Below, piece by piece: positions 26,352 through 31,111 of a stretch of 31,111 nucleotides of DNA. Below the pieces are notes generated by a model, which saw nothing but the letters and a program-made list of their open reading frames with translations, did not search any database and was not told the origin of the DNA. The position numbers and the translations under genes are program-made. Every line of letters starts with the position of its first letter. Positions within the stretch are counted from its first letter, which is position 1. Source of the stretch: a virus; IMG/VR virus record IMGVR_UViG_3300025818_000110, positions 1 through 31,111 of that record; one strand, given 5' to 3'.

Positions 26352-29300
26352 CTAGATAATAAAGGACATTCTGTTTAAGACTTGTTGATTAATACTCAGA
26401 CTACTATAGTCTACACTACTATTTATACCAGTCAAGATTATTCTTATTTTTTCGGTATGTTGAATCCGATCAGCGTTTGTAATACCGCCAAAGATATATT
26501 CAAGTATCTTCTTGACACTAGCAGTATCACCCTCAACTGTATCTATTACATTACTCAGATCGATTGTTTCACAGTACACGGGGTTATCCCCTCTATTTTC
26601 AAAGTTACCAACGGCATTAAAGGTAGTATTGTTTAGATTAGTAAATCTAGTTATAGCAATAGTATCAGCCATCTTCTTTACAAAATCATCATAACCTGTT
26701 GCTTGAACATTATTGTTTCTGAAACTAAATCTGTTTAATGCAGGGTTTGTATCTGGAATCACTGCACCTGATATACTATCAGGAAGACTTCTAATCTTTC
26801 TGTTTGTTTGATTAGGTAATACAAACGAATCAAGAACAGTTGATGCAGTTACACAGTCATCTAGATTAATATAATCAATCGATGGACAAGAAGATAAATC
26901 TAAACTAGAAAGAGAACTATTTCTTTGTAGTTGAACTTCAAGTAAGAAAGGCATATTGCTAAAGTCTAAAGTGTTGAAGTTACATCTCTGTGCATAGAAT
27001 GTTTCCAGTTGTGGATATGATCCTGAGATGCTTGATAGATTTTCATTATATCCTACTCTTAGATCCGCAAGATAAATACTATCATCTGCAAAAGTTAGGC
27101 TGCTCAGATTATTGTATGTGACATCTACACTTGTGATATTAGGGTTATTAGATAAGTTTAAAGTAGTAATCTCATTATCGCTCAGTGCAAGTCTTTCTAG
27201 TTTTGGACACCCAATAAGACTCAGTTCTTCTGTTAATCCACTTCTTCTAAAATCTAAAGCAGTTAGTTCTGGGAAGATTGCGACCTCGAAGTCAGTTTGT
27301 AACTCTTCATAAGAAGAACCTTGGAGTCCTAGTTGTCTTAGTTCATTCATTCCTATAAAGTTAACATACTTAATTTTTCTATTTTCTTCAGGAGGTCCAA
27401 ATCCACCTGTCCAATAGAAACTAGGATAGTTCAAAATCAATCTAGTGATTGTATCACGGGGTTGATTTGTTTCTAACGTAACACCCTTAATCTCTCGTAA
27501 TGTTTCTGAAGAGAATGGAATAGTAAATGGTTCTTGTTTATCTACTCTGAAGAAAAGTTGTTGTGAATCTTGAATAACAATATCATCTAAGAACGTTCCA
27601 GTTCCGTCTTCCAGAGCAGATACGATAAACGTTGTAAATGGTTCATTGGAATAGTTATACTTTAAATCACCGATGGGTCTACTATCAGTGTATATTTCTT
27701 CATTTTCAAACGGGCCACCTATATTGGGTGGATCAATGTAAGTAACCATGATATTCTTTGAGAAGTTTGTTTCATCATAATACGGAATAGCATCTACTGT
27801 GGGATCACCACAAGTAGATCCTGCCCATATATCTCGTTCATTTTGTCCGTCTTGTCTTGCAAAAACTCTCAAGGCTGTTTCAGTTGGTGGTTCTTCATCA
27901 ACAACACACTTACACGAAGCGGTTCCGAGATTTTCTTCTGGAGTTACTGGTTCTAGGAACGCTACCTTACCACAATCTCTGTCTTCACATGAAGTTCCAG
28001 GCCCGTGGAAAAATCCTTGCTGTCCTTGACACTCTAGATAAGTTTTACCATCTAAACATGTATTTGCACCGGTGCAACAAGAACCTCGTTCTGTTGGTCT
28101 GGTTAATCCTACATCATCACAAGTCTGACAACCAGAATGCCATTCACCGTGAATAAGTTCACAGTCTGGTTTTGTAAAGTTGTCGAGACAGGCGGTTTGT
28201 CTGCCTGTATTATACCTGTAGTTAGTTAGACTTCTATCACTACCTGTGCCGTCAACATAAGTACCATCTTTTGTTGTACTGATCTCACATCTTCCTAGAG
28301 TGATATCTGAATCAAGATTTACTTCATTTCCACAACTAGGATCTGAACATTTTCTTCCGGGTCTCCACGTTACTTTTAACCTATTATTAATATCATTCTC
28401 ATTCCAGTTGACGTTATTTTGTGCCTCTAATACTTGTAGATAATAATCACGCCTTCTTTGTAGGGCATTAAAACACTGAAACTCTGTTTTCATGTCACCA
28501 CACTCTATGTCTGGATTTCTTCCATCAGAAAGTACAGAGTCTTCGAGGCGACAAGAACCTGCTAAATATCTATCACCGATTCCACTTGGTTTAACGGTAT
28601 CAAATAGTAATCCAGAAGCGGGAGCAGATCGTATATCATCACAATAGATTCCAGGCCACCATTTTCCTTCTAACTGTGAACACTCTTCTGATGTTTTTGA
28701 TTCGCAAAGATAATGTCCATTTGAGGTTGGATATTGACAACCACCCCACATAGTTGCCTTACTTATATCACCATCAGTTGATGATATAATACCACCGGGA
28801 CATTCTCCTGCGGTATTAACTAAAGTAACCCATACAGGTTCTTTTGAATATGTTGGACCGGGAGTTCCGTTCCATTTACCTGAAGTTGGTTCACCGCCTA
28901 CATTTGAATCATAATAGTACTTTTTGGGAGTTGGTCTTGAACATACTAACTGTCCACCACCGAAGTTACCATTTGAATCTCTGTTCTGTTGTTGATCAGG
29001 GATTTCTCTTCGTCTTTCCTCTATAAATGTTCCTGTCCTACAATCATAATCGATAGAACAATCTGCATTGATGATCCACTCACCATTATTACGAGTAACA
29101 CAATCTGCTTCTGTCATTTGACCAATACAAACTCCAGCCCTACAACAAGCACTGGTTTCTGTAATATTATTTAAGTTACCGCAAGGATTGGAGGCACACT
29201 GAAGTTCTGTTCCTGTTTGAATACCATCGTGAAATACTCCACCAAGTGAGGCACAATAATCAGAGTTACAAGTGTCGAAGCAAGATCCATCACCGATGCA

Positions 29301-29693
29301 GCAGGCATATTTTTGATCTTTGATTGAAGATAGTTTTTCTCTTTCTACTTCGGTACAAACTCTACCCTCAAAAAACTCAGCATCAAAATTTTCTTGAGTT
29401 ATACAATCTGCCTCTAAAATATTGTTAGTGCAACTACTACACGTTTTACATGCTCCGTGTAAGTCTGAGTTTAATGGTGCTGGTGGTTTGATTGCATCAC
29501 CGCCAGGACATCCTTGAACTTCACATGTAGAATCTTTACCTCTAAAAATACCCAAGTCTCTTTTACAATCAACGTACTTTACATTGTCTTCACAAACAAA
29601 TGTATTATTAGTTTCATCTACGGTACAACAAGCGCCAACATCGTTGCCGTTTGGTTGAATTGCTTTTGATCTTGTTCTAAACTCTATAGCCAT
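26352..29693 (-). CDS. Large cysteine-rich, leucine-rich-repeat adhesin-like virion protein
   Basis: This is a 1113-residue protein. Residues 20-575 hold about eight Cys modules of roughly 40 residues. Clear examples start at 20 (GACCTVDETNN), 129 (YACCIGDGSCFD), 181 (SACCRAGVCIGQMTEADC) and 537 (GSCCTGANTCLDGK); they share CC-x(3-6)-C, a second C, then G-x-F/W-x-G and two closing Cys. Diverged copies lie at 79-118, 322-352, 378-455 and 468-526. Residues about 805-945 are leucine-rich repeats (LERLALSDNEITTLNLSNN, ITSVDVTYNNLSSLTF). A beta-rich linker lies between. There is no signal peptide. It occupies the T4 baseplate/fibre region, so a receptor-binding or baseplate appendage is inferred. 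AAGG precedes the ATG. Confidence 0.8.
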   Translation of the reverse strand: MAIEFRTRSKAIQPNGNDVGACCTVDETNNTFVCEDNVKYVDCKRDLGIFRGKDSTCEVQGCPGGDAIKPPAPLNSDLHGACKTCSSCTNNILEADCITQENFDAEFFEGRVCTEVEREKLSSIKDQKYACCIGDGSCFDTCNSDYCASLGGVFHDGIQTGTELQCASNPCGNLNNITETSACCRAGVCIGQMTEADCVTRNNGEWIINADCSIDYDCRTGTFIEERRREIPDQQQNRDSNGNFGGGQLVCSRPTPKKYYYDSNVGGEPTSGKWNGTPGPTYSKEPVWVTLVNTAGECPGGIISSTDGDISKATMWGGCQYPTSNGHYLCESKTSEECSQLEGKWWPGIYCDDIRSAPASGLLFDTVKPSGIGDRYLAGSCRLEDSVLSDGRNPDIECGDMKTEFQCFNALQRRRDYYLQVLEAQNNVNWNENDINNRLKVTWRPGRKCSDPSCGNEVNLDSDITLGRCEISTTKDGTYVDGTGSDRSLTNYRYNTGRQTACLDNFTKPDCELIHGEWHSGCQTCDDVGLTRPTERGSCCTGANTCLDGKTYLECQGQQGFFHGPGTSCEDRDCGKVAFLEPVTPEENLGTASCKCVVDEEPPTETALRVFARQDGQNERDIWAGSTCGDPTVDAIPYYDETNFSKNIMVTYIDPPNIGGPFENEEIYTDSRPIGDLKYNYSNEPFTTFIVSALEDGTGTFLDDIVIQDSQQLFFRVDKQEPFTIPFSSETLREIKGVTLETNQPRDTITRLILNYPSFYWTGGFGPPEENRKIKYVNFIGMNELRQLGLQGSSYEELQTDFEVAIFPELTALDFRRSGLTEELSLIGCPKLERLALSDNEITTLNLSNNPNITSVDVTYNNLSSLTFADDSIYLADLRVGYNENLSSISGSYPQLETFYAQRCNFNTLDFSNMPFLLEVQLQRNSSLSSLDLSSCPSIDYINLDDCVTASTVLDSFVLPNQTNRKIRSLPDSISGAVIPDTNPALNRFSFRNNNVQATGYDDFVKKMADTIAITRFTNLNNTTFNAVGNFENRGDNPVYCETIDLSNVIDTVEGDTASVKKILEYIFGGITNADRIQHTEKIRIILTGINSSVDYSSLSINQQVLNRMSFII
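26420..26427 (-). promoter_or_regulatory. Possible late promoter box inside the adhesin gene end
   Basis: A perfect minus-strand TATAAATA lies 81 bases before the 180-residue Cys-cluster gene, inside the last codons of the adhesin gene. It may give that gene its own late transcript. Confidence 0.4.
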
Positions 29694-29702
29694 AATCTAC
29701 CT

Positions 29703-31111
29703 TTAGATAAATCTCATTTCGTAAACATTGTCTCTTTGTGTAATTAAAATCTTCACATCAGTATTTATTCGTCTAAAATCTCGTCCGCCGGCGGGAAGTC
29801 TTGGAATCCCGGGATTGTTGTCAGTAAACGGATTATCCCACTCCGAAGGAACACGGGGATCCTTGATTGCTGGTCCCCACACCTCTGCTGCACGATCCTC
29901 ACAAACTCCATTTCCTCCACCTGAACTAGCGGTTGAGTTTGAACCCAAACCATTTCCTCCAGTAGCAGGAACTCCTATTGGTGAGGATGCTGGTTGAGTT
30001 CCTTGACAACTCGATCCAACTTGATCCGATCCAAAACCTTTGGGTGCTTTTGTTCTGTCGTGAATAAATCGGCAACTACTAAAGACGTATTGTTCACATG
30101 GACCATTGGGACAAGTACTAAATACTGGCGGGGGAAGACATTTACAACCCTCACATGCTGTGAGTTCTGATATATCATCTAGAGTTCCTGCTGTTGCTTT
30201 CATTGTATTGTCTTTAAACGGATCACATGGTCTACCGTCCTGTTCGCAAATGGTCCGCTTATCGCATTGTCCACATACACTCTCTGCTTCACGAACTGGA
30301 TCTACACAAGCGGCAGGTTCAGTTGTATTACCATCTACAATATTACACCAATCAGTAATATCGTTCAAATTGTTTGCACAGGCGGATGGGAACCCGCCAC
30401 CGTCACCACATTGCTCTGTCTTGTGATAGAAAACACCAAGTTCTTCTAGTTTTACTCTATCCTCCATAGGACATGGTTTCGCCTTACATCCGCCAGGGTT
30501 CTTGCAACAATCTTGCCATCTATAGGGAAGTTCAAGACCTTGTGGAGTGACATAAGGTCTTCCACTTTCTCTTACCTTATGATCCGTTGGATCAAAAACA
30601 TCGTTAGGATATTGACTTGGTTTATATGGACCACTTCTACCGTCCCAAGGTCGGTTCCAGCCTGGAATGTCACCATCAAAATCACAGTTACTGCAAGTTA
30701 TTTTAATATCATCCACTATACAGTCTTCACACGAATTCGCATTACTAGCACTGAATACATCGTTGTTAGGACAGAACAGAGTCCAATACATGCAACAACA
30801 TGCACCAATGAACTTAGTTTTAGGACAACCAGACATAAAGCAAGGATCAGTACTGAACTTCCCCTTACATCCTGTATTAGTGTTTGGGTTATAGGCTGAG
30901 TTGTTTCTTGATGCGATGAAAGATCCATCATAGCAGTTACCACCAAAGAAACAGCAAGAACCAGTTAACCAGTCGCTGCGTGGATCTATTCCACCGCCGC
31001 CACCTCCGCCGCCGACGCCACCAAAGCCTCCGAATCCTGCGAAGTCAAAACCATCACTATCTCTCTCTGGTTTGATACCATCATCATCATCATCATCATC
31101 ATCACAACCGT
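29703..31111 (-). CDS. Cysteine-rich surface-type protein, N-terminus cut by right window edge
   Basis: The frame is open from the edge to the stop at 29703, giving 468 visible residues; an internal ATG at 30836 is not the start, because coding continues upstream in frame. From the edge it reads an Asp run (eight Asp), a charged segment, a Gly run (GGVGGGGGGGG), then Cys modules (GSCCFFGGNCYDG, GACCCMYWTLFC, QDCCKNPGGCKAKPC). About 35 Cys are visible in total. The GACC and GSCC modules resemble those of the next gene, 9 bases downstream. The last 90 residues have few Cys and end in DVKILITQRDNVYEMRFI. It is probably a structural partner or paralogue of the adhesin; the exact role is unknown. 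Confidence 0.72.
   Translation of the reverse strand, partial: GCDDDDDDDDGIKPERDSDGFDFAGFGGFGGVGGGGGGGGIDPRSDWLTGSCCFFGGNCYDGSFIASRNNSAYNPNTNTGCKGKFSTDPCFMSGCPKTKFIGACCCMYWTLFCPNNDVFSASNANSCEDCIVDDIKITCSNCDFDGDIPGWNRPWDGRSGPYKPSQYPNDVFDPTDHKVRESGRPYVTPQGLELPYRWQDCCKNPGGCKAKPCPMEDRVKLEELGVFYHKTEQCGDGGGFPSACANNLNDITDWCNIVDGNTTEPAACVDPVREAESVCGQCDKRTICEQDGRPCDPFKDNTMKATAGTLDDISELTACEGCKCLPPPVFSTCPNGPCEQYVFSSCRFIHDRTKAPKGFGSDQVGSSCQGTQPASSPIGVPATGGNGLGSNSTASSGGGNGVCEDRAAEVWGPAIKDPRVPSEWDNPFTDNNPGIPRLPAGGRDFRRINTDVKILITQRDNVYEMRFI
31080..31103 (-). repeat. (GAT)8 trinucleotide run encoding eight Asp
   Basis: Eight atc triplets on the plus strand read as eight GAT codons in the cysteine-rich partial gene. 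Changes in copy number would keep the frame. Confidence 0.9.

Noticed and set aside
29762-29769. AATAAATA before the 1113-residue adhesin gene as a late promoter
   Set aside because: It has a mismatch at the first base, lies 69 bases from the start and within the upstream gene; too weak to list as a feature.
29703-30836. ATG at 30836 as start of the cysteine-rich gene
   Set aside because: The same frame stays open and Cys-module coding continues to the right edge, so the start is outside the window.

Overview
The window is a nearly gap-free stretch of a T4-like myovirus genome (tailed phage, contractile tail). Every gene I can support lies on the minus strand, so genes read from the right edge to the left edge. 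The central block follows T4 gene order with family-typical lengths: gp13, gp14, gp15, gp16, gp17, gp18, gp19, gp20, two small core genes, gp21, gp22 and gp23. A tail-tube-like gene, uvsY, uvsW, an Sm-like gene, an HNH gene, gp55, gp47 and gp46 follow. No gp24 vertex gene follows gp23. Together with the UvsY/UvsW/55/47/46 cluster, this resembles T4-like phages of aquatic, often marine, bacteria. The host cannot be named from the window; I see no photosynthesis genes or tRNAs.

Layout, right to left. (1) 25797-31111: two very cysteine-rich surface-type proteins, the first cut by the right edge and the second ending in leucine-rich repeats, then a small Cys-cluster protein. They occupy the place where T4 has baseplate and fibre genes. 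(2) 13512-25730: neck, tail completion, terminase, sheath, tube, portal, prohead core and protease, and major capsid protein, ending at a strong intrinsic terminator. (3) 6301-13427: tail-tube-like protein, recombination genes (UvsY, UvsW, gp47/gp46) and the late sigma factor gp55. (4) 1299-6272: accessory genes, namely a glycosyltransferase, a fold-type-II PLP enzyme, a DNA methyltransferase, an unknown protein and a fibre protein. (5) 1-1299: the start of a long collagen-like fibre gene with twenty 36-bp units, cut by the left edge.

Genes are packed with ATGA, TAATG and TGATG stop/start overlaps, implying translational coupling. Late control is visible as TATAAATA or TATACATA boxes before gp22, gp18, gp13 and the tail-tube-like gene, which are targets for the gp55 sigma factor encoded here. 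gp55 has its own sigma70-type promoter, and an inverted repeat overlaps its -35 box.

The most interesting points are as follows. A collagen-like fibre sits in the same accessory region as a glycosyltransferase resembling the N-terminal domain of animal procollagen galactosyltransferases. A hairpin before gp13 has a late box in its loop, the gp13 ribosome binding site in its 3' arm and a U-run after it. A phage protein combines about eight disulfide-type modules with leucine-rich repeats. All family assignments are from reading the sequence; no database search was run.
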